A DNA stretch of 64,000 nucleotides from Nitrososphaerota archaeon (GTDB lineage: Archaea; Thermoproteota; Nitrososphaeria; Nitrososphaerales; JACPRH01): NCBI GenBank assembly GCA_016190055.1, contig JACPRH010000056.1, positions 1-64,000 on the forward strand, in the 5' to 3' direction. The position numbers were made by a program, and so were the translations under genes. Shown here piece after piece: positions 16,110 through 25,661 of the stretch (position 1 is its first letter; every line of letters begins with the position of its first letter). The notes under the pieces were generated by a model. That model was not told the origin of the DNA. It did no database searches and saw nothing but the letters and a program-made list of their open reading frames with translations.

Positions 16110-17762
16110 TTAAACCTTCAGTATTGCTTCGATTCTCAGCTCAAAGGCTGACACCGGAACTCTGAGGCTGTAGCCGTCAAGAACCGCTGGTGCAATCTCC
16201 CCGATCCCGCCGGTGTCTTTACTGTCAACCTGTATCTCAGCGGCTCTACCTAGAGCATAAACCGGATAGTCGCTGGGAACGGTGACACACTCTGCTCCTA
16301 GGAGCTGCTTGAGGAATGATGCGAGGTATGATTTAGCCTCGGTGTAGTTGGCCTCAGCATGCGCTAATGCAACCGCCACCCTGTATTCCTCCCTAGGCTC
16401 ACCGTCTTCACCGCGGTAGAACACCTTACCTATCTCGAAGATCTTCTGCGGATACTCCTCATGAATATTCTTGGATAGAGTCGATAGGAGCGATGCGATG
16501 AGGGATCCTCGCAGATACTCATGTTCGCCGCTCTTCGGGTTCTCAACCCGCAGCTCCCGACTCAGCTCAGCTCCTCCCTTCATGCTCACCAGCATTTCAC
16601 GGCTGATCAGGCTGTAGTTCATAACCTCAATCAACCCTAGCCCAATCAGAACCTTGCGAGCCGCATCCAACGCAGATAACCTGCTGGACAGCCGCCCTAC
16701 ATCGGTCGAGGCTGGGAAGGTCGGGGTCAGGTTCACCACGTTATACCCTATCTCCACCTCCTCCACAATATCAACCGGGTGCAGAATATCGGACCGATAC
16801 CTCGGAACCTCTACGGTGATTGTCTCGTTAACCTGCTCGACGCCGAGTCGGCTCCGCTTCAAACACTCTGTGAACTCCTCTTGGCTGAGGTTTAAGCCGA
16901 GTAAACCGTTGATGTAAGACTGCTCCACATTCATCTTTGTAGACGCAAGGTTCGGCGTCACACTGCGAGAGCTAGGGTAATTCACCTCAATGCTTTCCAG
17001 CTGTGCACCCTGATCAGCCAGCGCAGCCAGAAGCACCGCTAAAACATCTTCAGCCGCTTTGCCGTCAGTCGCAGTGATGTCGATGAACATGTTCCGCGTC
17101 TCAGTAGAGACTCGGGTAGCTTCACCGTTAACCACTGGTGGAAAGGAGAGAACAGTGCCTTCTCGATCCACGATAACCGGGTATTTGGAGAAGTCTTTGA
17201 GGATGTGGCCGAACTTTTGACCTGTCTCCACATCTCTCAGAACCTCCGTCATACTCATTTTACGACCCTGTCCAAGCGGAGTGAACTCGAAGCTAGGCGG
17301 AACCGCCTTGTAGGTGAACGGCGGCTTAACCGCGTCAAGATTATGCAGGCCGGTGGAGACCTTGGATCGGCGGCGCCCCAACCCGTTGTCGAGATCATCC
17401 TGCATCGCCATAAGCTGCCTTATCGACTCATCGTCAAGCTCCACATTCTTCACCACCGCGCCTACGAAGAAAGGTCTCACATCTAGAACAGACTCGTCAA
17501 CCTTCACAGCAACCCCTGATCTGCCGACCTGATACCGAGGTGCACCCGTCTCGAAGCCTAGGAGCCCATTAAGGGCCCGAGCGATTCCCCACTCGCTTGA
17601 GAAATCAGGCCGATTAGGATTGAACTCCACTCGCACATACTCCTCAGCCTCCTCCTCAATGTCCAAGCCAAGGTAGGGGAGGGTCTCGACTAGGTTCAGT
17701 TTCGACAGCGGCCGTCGAAGCAGCGCCAGCAACCGGTCATAGTGAAGCGTTATCACCGGCAC
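16110..17762 (-). CDS. pheT: phenylalanyl-tRNA synthetase beta subunit
   Basis: 550 residues, the short archaeal/eukaryotic form of PheT. It begins MPVITLHYDRLLALL, has B3/B4 editing-domain sequence (FVGAVVKNVELDDESIRQLMAMQDDLDNGLGRRRSKVSTGLHNLD, positions about 90-140), the B5 DNA-binding-like domain (PRYRSDILHPVDIVEEVEIGYN) and a catalytic-like C-terminal domain. Forms a tetramer with PheS for charging tRNA-Phe and edits mischarged Tyr-tRNA. Its first ten bases overlap the end of pheS, so the pair is translationally coupled in the order pheS-pheT. Confidence 0.95.
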   Translation of the reverse strand: MPVITLHYDRLLALLRRPLSKLNLVETLPYLGLDIEEEAEEYVRVEFNPNRPDFSSEWGIARALNGLLGFETGAPRYQVGRSGVAVKVDESVLDVRPFFVGAVVKNVELDDESIRQLMAMQDDLDNGLGRRRSKVSTGLHNLDAVKPPFTYKAVPPSFEFTPLGQGRKMSMTEVLRDVETGQKFGHILKDFSKYPVIVDREGTVLSFPPVVNGEATRVSTETRNMFIDITATDGKAAEDVLAVLLAALADQGAQLESIEVNYPSSRSVTPNLASTKMNVEQSYINGLLGLNLSQEEFTECLKRSRLGVEQVNETITVEVPRYRSDILHPVDIVEEVEIGYNVVNLTPTFPASTDVGRLSSRLSALDAARKVLIGLGLIEVMNYSLISREMLVSMKGGAELSRELRVENPKSGEHEYLRGSLIASLLSTLSKNIHEEYPQKIFEIGKVFYRGEDGEPREEYRVAVALAHAEANYTEAKSYLASFLKQLLGAECVTVPSDYPVYALGRAAEIQVDSKDTGGIGEIAPAVLDGYSLRVPVSAFELRIEAILKV

Positions 17763-19288
17763 AGCGGCAACCCCCTAAGCCAACTGAGACTGTTGTCGTA
17801 CAACACGCGAATATCTGTGATGCCGTGCCTAAGCATTACAAGCCGCTCTAACCCTCCGCCCCAAGCTAACACAGGGTTCTTCACTCCAAGAGGCAAAGTA
17901 ACCTCCGGCCGGAAGATCCCCATGCCGCACAGCTCAACCCATTTACCTAGGTTTTCAAAGTAAACCATTGATTGAAGCGAAGGCTCCGTGTAGGGAAAGA
18001 AGGTTGGCCAGAACTTCACCTTCGTCAAACCTAGCTTCAGGTAGAAGCGGCTGAGAAGCCCCATCAAATCTCTCATACTCACCTTCTCTCCGACAGCTAT
18101 GCCTTCAATCTGGTAGAACTCATCTAGATGCTTGAAGTTCGTCTTCTCGTTACGGAAAACCCTGCCTACAGAGAAGACCCGCGCATCCCTTGGCCTATGA
18201 TCAGCAAGATACTTCACGGTAACAGCCGTGGTGTGAGTGCGAAGCACAGTCTCCTTCGCCCGCTCAACATTCCACCTGTAACCCCAGCCTCTTGACCCGG
18301 TGTTGCCACCGTTCTCATGCACCTGAGCGATACTCTGCACCACCCTCTCACCCCCGCCGATCTGGCTGCTTTTAGCGTCGGCTAGGTAGAAGGTGTCCTG
18401 CATCTCCCGCGCCGGATGATCCTGAGGAATGAAGAGCGTATCAAAGTTCCAGAAGGAGGGCTGAATAATCGGCCCCTCAATCTCCTCGAAGCCAAGTGCG
18501 ACAAAGATCTCCCGCACCTCATCAATAAACTGCTGAACCGGGTGCTTCTTCCCGGGATAAATCGGTGGAGCAGGCGCCTCCACATCAATAGGTCTCAAAA
18601 CGTGGCCTTTCCACTTACCGGTAGCAAGAATATCAGGGGTCAACTTGTCAAGCTCCTCCTCCTCACCGAGCCCCGCAGCAACCTCTGAACCCTGAGACGT
18701 CAAACTGATCTTAACCGTCTTCTCCTCTTTCCGCTTCAGGTAGCCGGGCCGCTTCTCAAGAATCTTCAGGATCATCTTCTCGTCCTGAGCCAAATCCGCC
18801 TCAGCTACTCCACCTTCTCTAGCCAGCTTGCTTAGAAACATCTCCTCAAGCGTAGCCTTCTTAACTGCTTGACCCTTCGCAACCGGCTTCCCGTCCACAG
18901 ACGTTATCTCGACCCAGCCTTGTTTGCGAGCATTTCCGAGAGCGGCTGAGAACTCTTGGGCGTCGCCGCTGAACCGCTTCTTCAAATCTTCAAGAGACGC
19001 TTCTCCACCGGTTTTAGTTAGCTGCTCTAGCAGTCTACGTTCAGGTAGCCCTTCAGCCGCAGCCTTCTGCCCCTCGGTGTCAAGCATGATGACTTCTCTG
19101 TTTTCAGCTTCTGCGGCGAGCAGCTCTTTCGCCTTAAGCCACTCCACGGCCCTACGGGTCTGGTCGAGACTTAACCCAGCCTTCTCAGCGACAGCTTCGA
19201 GTCTACTACCCTCTTTTTTGCCGCGTAGAGTCTTCAGCAATCTTCGCTCTAAGCTGTGCAGCGGCTTTGTAGACATCCGGTTCAACAA
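17753..19288 (-). CDS. pheS: phenylalanyl-tRNA synthetase alpha subunit
   Basis: 511 residues with the archaeal-type N-terminal winged-helix domains (first about 190 residues, two HTH-like repeats) and a class II catalytic core: motif 2 region FSVGRVFRNEKTNFKHLDEFYQIEG and motif 3 GGGLERLVMLRHGI, plus PSFWNFDTLFIPQDHPAREMQDTFY. Binds Phe and ATP and pairs with PheT. ATG start at MLNRMSTKPLHSLERRLL; the second Met is an alternative. The trpS gene lies about 100 bases upstream... in the same orientation, making a small aminoacyl-tRNA synthetase cluster. Confidence 0.95.
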   Translation of the reverse strand: MLNRMSTKPLHSLERRLLKTLRGKKEGSRLEAVAEKAGLSLDQTRRAVEWLKAKELLAAEAENREVIMLDTEGQKAAAEGLPERRLLEQLTKTGGEASLEDLKKRFSGDAQEFSAALGNARKQGWVEITSVDGKPVAKGQAVKKATLEEMFLSKLAREGGVAEADLAQDEKMILKILEKRPGYLKRKEEKTVKISLTSQGSEVAAGLGEEEELDKLTPDILATGKWKGHVLRPIDVEAPAPPIYPGKKHPVQQFIDEVREIFVALGFEEIEGPIIQPSFWNFDTLFIPQDHPAREMQDTFYLADAKSSQIGGGERVVQSIAQVHENGGNTGSRGWGYRWNVERAKETVLRTHTTAVTVKYLADHRPRDARVFSVGRVFRNEKTNFKHLDEFYQIEGIAVGEKVSMRDLMGLLSRFYLKLGLTKVKFWPTFFPYTEPSLQSMVYFENLGKWVELCGMGIFRPEVTLPLGVKNPVLAWGGGLERLVMLRHGITDIRVLYDNSLSWLRGLPLCR

Positions 19289-19393
19289 CCACCTGTTTGT
19301 TCTGCGCCTATTCCCATAGGCTCGTCTTTTAAGAGTTAATCTATCAGTAACCTGTCTGAAGCCAGATTAGCCGTTTAATCAGTCAGCTAACTA

Positions 19394-20536
19394 CTAGTCT
19401 CTGACCATGAATTTTTCCAGTGTCTTCTTGGCTTCTTCTCGTTTACGCTGATGTTCCTTGAGGAAGGTCTGGACGACCTCGGAGAGACGGAGCTTGTCTT
19501 CACCGCAGAGGAGTTCCCCTTCTCTGCAGCGGCAGTAAACCTCTCTCACATCTTTGTCATCCTTCAACAGGATCTCATAGTAACGGTAGACCGGGCAGAT
19601 CTCGGGGATGCCTCCTTTCTCCCGCTGCTCCTGAATAGTTGATCGGCCACCTGTGAAAGACCTCATGATCTTGCTGTGAACCAGCTCAGGCGGATCAACA
19701 GTGAAGATCGCGGTCTCAGGCTCGCTTGCACTCATCTTCCCACCTTGACCCAGCCCAGGAATGAACTTCGAATGTATCTGAGCCGGCTTGTAGAAGCCGA
19801 GTTTAGGTGCAACTTCACGCGCCACTCCACGCCAATAAGGATCCTGATCAATAGCAGCTGGAATTAAGCAGGGAACATTCTTCCCTTTCAGGACTGACGG
19901 CAGGAAACAGGGAACCGCCTGAATCGCGGGGAAGAAAATCATCCCGATGTTGGTGCTGTTCTCGAAGCCGAAGACCGCCTTAGCCGTGGAAAAGGTGATG
20001 TGCTTAGCTATCTTGACCGCTATATCGTAGATCGTTTTCGCATACTCGATGTCTGAGAAGATGAAGGTCTTTTCAGGATCGAAGCCGCAGGCGATTACGT
20101 CCAACGCGTTTTCATAGGTGAATCCTACTGTGGTGTCGAGGCTTAGCTCAGAGTTGTGGAGAAACTTCTCATCGTCAGTCATCTGGAAATAGAGTTCTGC
20201 GCCGAACTTCTCCTGCAGATACTGCGTGAAAATCCATGGAACCAAATGGCCCATGTGAGTGTGGCCTGATGGGCCGCGCCCAGTGTACAGGAAGAACTTC
20301 TCTCCAGCTTCATAACGATCAAGGATCCAGTTTAGATCACGGTGGCTGAAGAAGATCTTCCTCCTCAGAAACGGGTGAACATCACCTGTAAACTTCGCTA
20401 TTCGCTCAATCAACTCATCAGTAATCGGGGTCGTTCCGAACTCCCGGATCAGCTTATCATAGTCAACTTCGCCCTTGACCTCCCAAGGAGTGACTGTGAA
20501 CTCGCCCAGCTTATTCGGCATCTCAGACAGAATCAA
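19394..20536 (-). CDS. trpS: tryptophanyl-tRNA synthetase (archaeal/eukaryotic type)
   Basis: 380 residues. Class I Rossmann core with TGRGPSGHTHMGHLVPW (HIGH motif as HTHMGH), the acidic FQMTDDEKFL helix that is typical of archaeal/eukaryotic TrpRS, and GQGGKMSASEPETAIF (KMSKS as KMSAS). The Cys-rich tail CRCREGELLCGEDK is expected in archaeal forms. Charges tRNA-Trp, whose gene lies 7 kb away in this window (27137). Same strand as pheS, with a 105-base gap; coaD lies 45 bases upstream, suggesting coaD-trpS co-transcription. Confidence 0.95.
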   Translation of the reverse strand: MILSEMPNKLGEFTVTPWEVKGEVDYDKLIREFGTTPITDELIERIAKFTGDVHPFLRRKIFFSHRDLNWILDRYEAGEKFFLYTGRGPSGHTHMGHLVPWIFTQYLQEKFGAELYFQMTDDEKFLHNSELSLDTTVGFTYENALDVIACGFDPEKTFIFSDIEYAKTIYDIAVKIAKHITFSTAKAVFGFENSTNIGMIFFPAIQAVPCFLPSVLKGKNVPCLIPAAIDQDPYWRGVAREVAPKLGFYKPAQIHSKFIPGLGQGGKMSASEPETAIFTVDPPELVHSKIMRSFTGGRSTIQEQREKGGIPEICPVYRYYEILLKDDKDVREVYCRCREGELLCGEDKLRLSEVVQTFLKEHQRKREEAKKTLEKFMVRD

Positions 20537-20581
20537 TCAGCTCCTCAAGACTCATTATAAAGATAGAGCTTCTTCAATCAA

Positions 20582-21052
20582 TCAGTGAAGAAGATGACCC
20601 TCTTCATCAATCTCGCCTAGACGAACCCGTGTCGTGGAGACCGGTTTACCGTCTTCAGCCAACACCTTTTCGATTACGACCACCTTCAAAGGCTTTATGC
20701 CTAATCTTCTACGTTTCTCATTAAACTCATCCGCTCTCTGAGCGGTCTCTGGGCTGACCACCACCGTCTCAACGTCACCGCAATACGTTTCAGGCGCGAA
20801 GTAGTCGTTTAGCGGCACAATCTGGTAGTCTCTTCCCGGGAAGGTCCTGTCCAGATAGGCCATAAGGCTCTCAACTCGGCTCTGGAATCTGTGATCCGGG
20901 TTCTTTCCAAGCCGTGCCGCGAACTCGTCGGTGGTTACCCCTATCAGGACACACTCTCCCACCTCGAAGGCTTTGGAGATCAGTGCCTGGTGACCTCTGT
21001 GAAGACGGTCGAATGTTCCACCCAGAGTCGCCGTTCGACACCTTCGCTTCAA
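20582..21052 (-). CDS. coaD: phosphopantetheine adenylyltransferase, archaeal type
   Basis: 156-residue nucleotidyltransferase of the cytidylyltransferase superfamily. GGTFDRLHRGHQALI is the ATP-binding HxGH motif, and VSTTRVRLGEIDEEG is the characteristic TxxR-type C-terminal motif of archaeal/eukaryotic PPAT. Converts 4'-phosphopantetheine and ATP to dephospho-CoA. It is divergent from map; TTAATATAAC at 21093-21102 could serve as TATA box for either direction. Confidence 0.92.
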   Translation of the reverse strand: MKRRCRTATLGGTFDRLHRGHQALISKAFEVGECVLIGVTTDEFAARLGKNPDHRFQSRVESLMAYLDRTFPGRDYQIVPLNDYFAPETYCGDVETVVVSPETAQRADEFNEKRRRLGIKPLKVVVIEKVLAEDGKPVSTTRVRLGEIDEEGHLLH

Positions 21053-21088
21053 CCGCCGGATCTTACCCTCCGGCCTTCTATAGGTCGT

Positions 21089-21104
21089 TAATAGTTAATA
21101 TAAC
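21089..21104. promoter_or_regulatory. shared coaD/map TATA region
   Basis: AATAGTTAATATAACATA lies about 40 bases from the coaD ATG on one side and 30 bases from the map TTG on the other. The spacing suits leaderless or short-leader transcripts in both directions from one AT-rich core. Confidence 0.45.
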
Positions 21105-21133
21105 ATAGCGGCACAGCTTGTTGTGAACGGCCC

Positions 21134-22033
21134 TTGTCGATTAACCCGGATCTGGTAAAGGCTGGGCGTATCGCCTCTGAAACCCGAGAGATGATCGCCG
21201 GCTCTGACATCGTCGGCCGCACATTTACAGAGATCTGCGACACTGTTGAGAACAATATTAGGCGTCTCGGCGCCGAGCTCTCCTTCCCCTGCAACGTTTC
21301 AATAAACGAGGTGGCTGCTCACTGCACCGCCCCCTACGATGGCTCTGAAGACACAGTTATCAGTGAAGGTGATCTTGTCACAATCGATCTGGGAGCACAC
21401 ATCAACGGCTACCTCACCGATACAGCGACAACAGTCTCCGCCAACCCCGATTATGACTCAATTATTCAGGCAACCAAAGACACCCTCGACGCAGCGCTCC
21501 GCATCGTAAAGGTCGGCATCCCTGCAGGAGATATCGGGCGAGTCATCTCCGAATCCGCTGAACACTGGGGCTTCCGACCGATCACAAACCTGACAGGCCA
21601 CTCCATGGAGCAGTACCAGGTTCACTCCGGCACCTCTATCCCGAACACTTGGACACCGGGGCTACCGCGGCTCAAAGCTAACACGATATATGCGGTTGAG
21701 CCGTTCCTAACCTTCAGCGACGGTTCAGGCCTAGTTGTAGAAGGCGGCGCACCGCGGATCTTCGGTTTAGTCTCCCGAAGAGTCACCGGTAAGAAGAAGC
21801 TTGACGAGCTTGTCGAGGAGGTGTGGCGGACACGCCGGACACTTCCCTTTACACCCCGATGGTACTCTCACCTCTTTGACAAAGGCGAAATGAAGGACGT
21901 GGTTAAGGATCTGGTTAAACACGGTGTTGTACGCGGCTACCCGATTCTCGTCGAGAGAACCGGTAGACCTGTTGCGCAGTTCGAGCATACCTTCGTGCCG
22001 ACTGAGACTGGCGCTGTTGTAATTACAGGCTAG
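21134..22033 (+). CDS. map: methionine aminopeptidase, type II
   Basis: 299 residues with metal ligands in order: VTIDLGAHINGYLTDTATT (two Asp), the GHSMEQYQVHSG segment (His), YAVEPFLTF (Glu) and QFEHTFV (Glu). The roughly 60-residue insertion between GH and the last Glu (DELVEEVWRTRRTLPFTPRWYSHL) marks type II, as in archaea and eukaryotes. Removes initiator Met from nascent proteins. TTG start follows from the frame and the TATA spacing; the next in-frame Met would delete the N-terminal helix. Stop is followed by TAGC/TAGT tetranucleotide-like repeats. Confidence 0.95.
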   Translation: MSINPDLVKAGRIASETREMIAGSDIVGRTFTEICDTVENNIRRLGAELSFPCNVSINEVAAHCTAPYDGSEDTVISEGDLVTIDLGAHINGYLTDTATTVSANPDYDSIIQATKDTLDAALRIVKVGIPAGDIGRVISESAEHWGFRPITNLTGHSMEQYQVHSGTSIPNTWTPGLPRLKANTIYAVEPFLTFSDGSGLVVEGGAPRIFGLVSRRVTGKKKLDELVEEVWRTRRTLPFTPRWYSHLFDKGEMKDVVKDLVKHGVVRGYPILVERTGRPVAQFEHTFVPTETGAVVITG

Positions 22034-22105
22034 CTAACGACTAACCAAATGACTAGCTAGCCTGCTGATTAACTGGTTGATCGAGCCGACTGACTTGTTA
22101 TTAGG

Positions 22106-22318
22106 CTAAGATTGCTGCTTTGTGCTTTCCGCGTAGATCATTTCGATTTTCGTCTTTGCGTTCTTGCAGTGGCTGCATTCGCCGTTTGTTTTGAACACAA
22201 AGTCGCCTATTTCGAACGGTCTCTTGGATTTGAAGTTGCAGGCAGGGCACACCTCGACTGTGTAGACTTGATAGTCCTGCTTCTTGGATTGCTGTGGCTG
22301 CTGTTTGCTGTTGGTCAC
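22106..22318 (-). CDS. small zinc-ribbon protein downstream of DUF1512 gene
   Basis: 70 residues, starting two bases after the DUF1512 stop, so the two are one operon. A single zinc ribbon is formed by CPACN (about residue 24) and CSHCKN (about 49), preceded by a Gln/Lys-rich head. Short zinc-ribbon proteins of this kind often bind nucleic acid or act as protein adaptors; here the operon link to a membrane protein suggests an adaptor role, but that is inference. No named family recognised with confidence. Confidence 0.7.
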   Translation of the reverse strand: MTNSKQQPQQSKKQDYQVYTVEVCPACNFKSKRPFEIGDFVFKTNGECSHCKNAKTKIEMIYAESTKQQS

Positions 22319-22320
22319 GG

Positions 22321-23442
22321 CTACTGTCCAACTCCGAATGTGTTTCCTACGCCTACTAGTATTACGGTGTCGCCCTTCTTAGTCTTCTCTTCTATGATGC
22401 GGTCGATGCGTTTTACGACGCGGTCGGTTGTCTCAGCTATTTCTTTCCTCATCACCGAGATAGCTTCGACGATTGACTGCTTGATCACTACCGCGTAGAG
22501 CGGGATCTTGTTTTTAGTAGCGACCTCCTCGATCTGGAACCTGTCCACACCGATTCCGCCTATTGCGGCGCCGATACCCTCCGCGATCTCTCCGGTCTTC
22601 TCACCTTCGAGTTTGAGGGCCGCGTCAATCATGATGATCGTATTGGCCTTCACACCCAAGTCGTTTACAAGCCGCTCCAGAGCTACACCTGGTTGACCGA
22701 CGTTTCCACCGGGTCCCTCAGCCTTGACTAGGTAAAGGGTGCGTCCGTTGTAATCGGTCTGGCTGTAAACTGTGTCTCGTGCAATCGTCTTCTTCTCAGT
22801 GTTCAGCATGAATTTGGCTGCGACCATTGCTCCGATGCCGTCGCCGATAGGCTGCTGCCGCTTGAATGCGTCAACAGCACTGCTCAAAGCCTCAGCCTCT
22901 TGAAGTATTAGAGGCATCAACATCTGGAGCTGCGCCAGCACATAAATGCTGCTGGTTCTCTTACCCATCAGGTAGAAGTGTCTTACGATTTTGTAAATGA
23001 GATTCAGGGTAGTCGTGATCTCTAATAGGTTCTCAGCCGTGCTGACCTGAACTGGATCAGCTTTAGGACCGATTGCCCGTACCTCTTCCCGGACACGTTC
23101 ATCTCTCGTAACCATAATGTGCTCGATCTTGCCCATGATACCTGACGGATCAGTCTCAACCGGCATGATAGTGAAGTACTCTAGGAACTGGTCGATTCTC
23201 TCAGTAGGATCGCCTTCAGGCTTCAGAACATTCTTGATATACTCTAACGTCTCTTTCCTTGTCTTCTCCTTCATATTCTTGAGACGATTCAAGGAGCGTG
23301 AAACTTCGCTCAGCATCATCCATGACTGAATCTTCTGTCCGTAGAAGAAGAATAGCAGGATAGGCGCGTAAAATATGATGTACATTATCGGATTTTCTAG
23401 TGAGCCGTCTCCCGGTAGGCCGAATAATGGTATGATGAACAT
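22321..23442 (-). CDS. DUF1512 family archaeal membrane-anchored protein
   Basis: 373 residues with one N-terminal membrane helix (MYIIFYAPILLFFFYG, about 20-36), then a cytoplasmic domain. A helical stretch rich in MKEKTRKETLEYIKN is followed by a glycine-rich domain (KAEGPGGNVGQPG, GEIAEGIGAAIGGIGVDRFQ) and a C-terminal GDTVILVGVGNTFGVGQ. This matches the archaea-specific DUF1512 family as I know it. Function unknown; the G-rich C-terminal half suggests a nucleotide or protein binding role. Followed by the zinc-ribbon gene in the same transcript. Confidence 0.75.
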   Translation of the reverse strand: MFIIPLFGLPGDGSLENPIMYIIFYAPILLFFFYGQKIQSWMMLSEVSRSLNRLKNMKEKTRKETLEYIKNVLKPEGDPTERIDQFLEYFTIMPVETDPSGIMGKIEHIMVTRDERVREEVRAIGPKADPVQVSTAENLLEITTTLNLIYKIVRHFYLMGKRTSSIYVLAQLQMLMPLILQEAEALSSAVDAFKRQQPIGDGIGAMVAAKFMLNTEKKTIARDTVYSQTDYNGRTLYLVKAEGPGGNVGQPGVALERLVNDLGVKANTIIMIDAALKLEGEKTGEIAEGIGAAIGGIGVDRFQIEEVATKNKIPLYAVVIKQSIVEAISVMRKEIAETTDRVVKRIDRIIEEKTKKGDTVILVGVGNTFGVGQ

Positions 23443-23661
23443 TCGCTTCTACCACATAGCTGAAACTCTTATGATTTAGGTTTTATGCTTGCAAAACGAC
23501 AATATTGCTCTTCTTGCTATATCTACCAGTTTTACGCCGTCTAACCTGTGTAAATTTGCTTTCTTACGCCGCTGTTTAACGCCGCGGTTTTTTCACCGCA
23601 GATATTGTTAAGCAGATCTTCAAGCAAATCCATATATCTAGTGTATTCACCTGAACTATGT

Positions 23662-25302
23662 ATGGTTCGGGTTACAACAGGCCGTTCGTTAAAAATCACG
23701 GCGTTAATTGTCTGCAGTCTATTTCTGTTTCAAATCCCTCTAACCGTATATGCGCAGCAAGGCTCTAAAGCTGAGCCGATTCCGATCAAGCTTAACAAAC
23801 CGGTTACCGGAACTATCGCTGAGCCTGGAGAATCAAACTGGTACACGTTCAACGCCACCAAAGGCGACTCGTACGTCATCGAGATATCTAATGAGAGTGT
23901 GTCGATGGCTCCCTTCTTCACTCTATACTCAGGGAACGAGAGTGGGAGTATCCTAGTGTGGGGGGGCCGCTCAGCCACCTACAACTTCACCTTAACCGGA
24001 GCCTATCTTATAGAGGTGAAGCACACCGACAGCACCTACGGTGTAGGCAGATACGACATCAGCATCAGACTAGCTGAGCCTCCGACACTTGTTGTTGCAG
24101 CCCTTGACTCCAACACTTCGCAACCTATCCCTAACGCTAAAGTCAATGTGTATAACCCTGTCAGCTACAATCTCCTCGGCTCGAACATTACTGACTCCAA
24201 CGGCCTGACTGTTATCCCACTGAAGTACCGAGGGTACTATTTGGTAACGATTAGCGCAGAAGGGTATGACGATATCTACGGTGTGACTCTGCTGGAGGGT
24301 GAAGGCCGAATCAACAGGTTCGCCGGCATGACCGCCACCTCGTACACAGGCTTCGTGTTCGCCTCAGCTCTTGTGAAAGGCGTAGTCTCACCCGGTGGAA
24401 CAAACTCTATCAGCGTCTCAGTCGCCAACGCTAACGCCACCTACCCTATTCGTCTGCATAACATCACAATAGCGATGCCGTGGTTCGGCTTCTACGACGG
24501 CAATATTCAGGGACTGCTCATCCTGAACCGAAGCATGCCTGTAACACTCGCTCCCGGCGAAATACAGGTCTTCTCCATCCAGTTCACCGCACCAACAGAC
24601 GTAACGGCTTACATCAGCTCCTCCCTAACCACTAACGCCTTCGCTGACCTGAACGGCGAAGCTCCCGCTTGGAGAACAACCTACCAAGTCATCGAAGGCG
24701 TCGGGCTGAAGGAGAACCGGACCCTAGTGCCTGTTCCCATTAATCCTCCGGCGCAGGCTTCACAGGGCTTCCGAGTACAGCTTGAAGGCTTCTCCCCCGT
24801 ACCTGTTGCGGACCCAGCGCTCACCTCTAAGCTTGACGATGTCACCAAAAGCGTCAAGGACAGCGCCAACAAGCTGAGCGACATCGGGGTAAGGATAGGC
24901 GACATGGGTGATCAGCTAGCAAGCACCTCCTCCTCTATGAAGAGGGTGGCCTCCGGCCTCAACAACGTCTCCTCCACCCTCAGCTCCTCAGACGGTAAAC
25001 TCAACACAATCTCATCTGGAGTAGGCTCAATGAGCGATCAGCTAAAAACCGTGAACACTCAGCTAGGCAACGTCACCTCAGCGGTCTCCAGCCTCGCCTC
25101 ACAGCAGAAAGACACCAACTCCAAGCTCACCGACATCACCCAGAAAATGACTACTCTACAGAAAAACTCAGAAGACTCAGTCAACCGGCTATCCAGCGAC
25201 CTACGCACACTACTCATCCTACTAGTAGTCATCGCAGCAGTAACCGCCGCCGCCAGCGTCCTCGCACTAATCAGAAGCCGCCACCCGAGAACAACATACT
25301 AG
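23662..25302 (+). CDS. membrane-anchored surface protein with PPC domain and coiled coil
   Basis: Start ATG 23662 (MVRVTTGRSLKITALIVCSLF) is preferred over 23605: it gives a signal peptide ending near YAQQ and lies 25 bases after TATA-like CATATATC (23630). Domain order: PPC-like beta sandwich (about residues 20-130 of the mature protein, NWYTFNATKGDSY, GRYDISIRL), a carboxypeptidase-like regulatory fold (SQPIPNAKVNVYNP, ...GYYLVTISAEGYDD), a beta-rich adhesion-like region, then heptad repeats (about 400-510, SDIGVRIGDMGDQLASTSSS) and a C-terminal helix LLILLVVIAAVTAAASVLA followed by a basic tail. It is probably an S-layer-associated stalk protein. Ligand unknown. Confidence 0.75.
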   Translation: MVRVTTGRSLKITALIVCSLFLFQIPLTVYAQQGSKAEPIPIKLNKPVTGTIAEPGESNWYTFNATKGDSYVIEISNESVSMAPFFTLYSGNESGSILVWGGRSATYNFTLTGAYLIEVKHTDSTYGVGRYDISIRLAEPPTLVVAALDSNTSQPIPNAKVNVYNPVSYNLLGSNITDSNGLTVIPLKYRGYYLVTISAEGYDDIYGVTLLEGEGRINRFAGMTATSYTGFVFASALVKGVVSPGGTNSISVSVANANATYPIRLHNITIAMPWFGFYDGNIQGLLILNRSMPVTLAPGEIQVFSIQFTAPTDVTAYISSSLTTNAFADLNGEAPAWRTTYQVIEGVGLKENRTLVPVPINPPAQASQGFRVQLEGFSPVPVADPALTSKLDDVTKSVKDSANKLSDIGVRIGDMGDQLASTSSSMKRVASGLNNVSSTLSSSDGKLNTISSGVGSMSDQLKTVNTQLGNVTSAVSSLASQQKDTNSKLTDITQKMTTLQKNSEDSVNRLSSDLRTLLILLVVIAAVTAAASVLALIRSRHPRTTY

Positions 25303-25445
25303 CTTGCCTGCCAGCTAGTTAGTTATTCAGCCAGCCAAACTAAGAAACAGTGTGTCAAGAACCTGAAGCAACAAAGCGGAGCAACCTACTTACCTATTTG
25401 CTTCCAGCCTAATCTCTAACGCTGTTTAAAGGAGTAAACACAAAG

Positions 25446-25562
25446 TTGCCGGCACCACCGCTTCGCGAGACCTCACGGAGCTCACTAGCACGGTAGCGAC
25501 GACGGGTTTAACTTCCGGGTTCGGAATGGGACCGGGTGGAACCCCGCCGCTGTGGCCGGCTA
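25446..25562 (-). rRNA. 5S ribosomal RNA
   Basis: On the minus strand from about 25562: GCCGGCCACAGCGGCGGGG, then the loop B/C signature CCCGGTCCCATTCCGAACCC and GGAAGTTAAACCC, ending GGTGGTGCCGGC. The terminal GCCGGC arms (25555-25560 and 25448-25453) form helix I. No 16S or 23S gene is adjacent, so this is an unlinked 5S locus, as is common in thaumarchaea and crenarchaea. Confidence 0.95.
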
Positions 25563-25661
25563 CTTCAAGGTCGGTACGGGGCTATTGATTAACTTTGTGG
25601 ACAATCTTTAAAGCAGTCGAGCGTGTATTCTGCGACAGGTTTTGCAGGAGCGACTTAGAGG

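Noticed and set aside
25400-25660. Search for a complete rRNA operon around the 5S gene
   Set aside because: Flanks contain only a surface protein gene and a nucleotidyltransferase; no 16S or 23S sequence.
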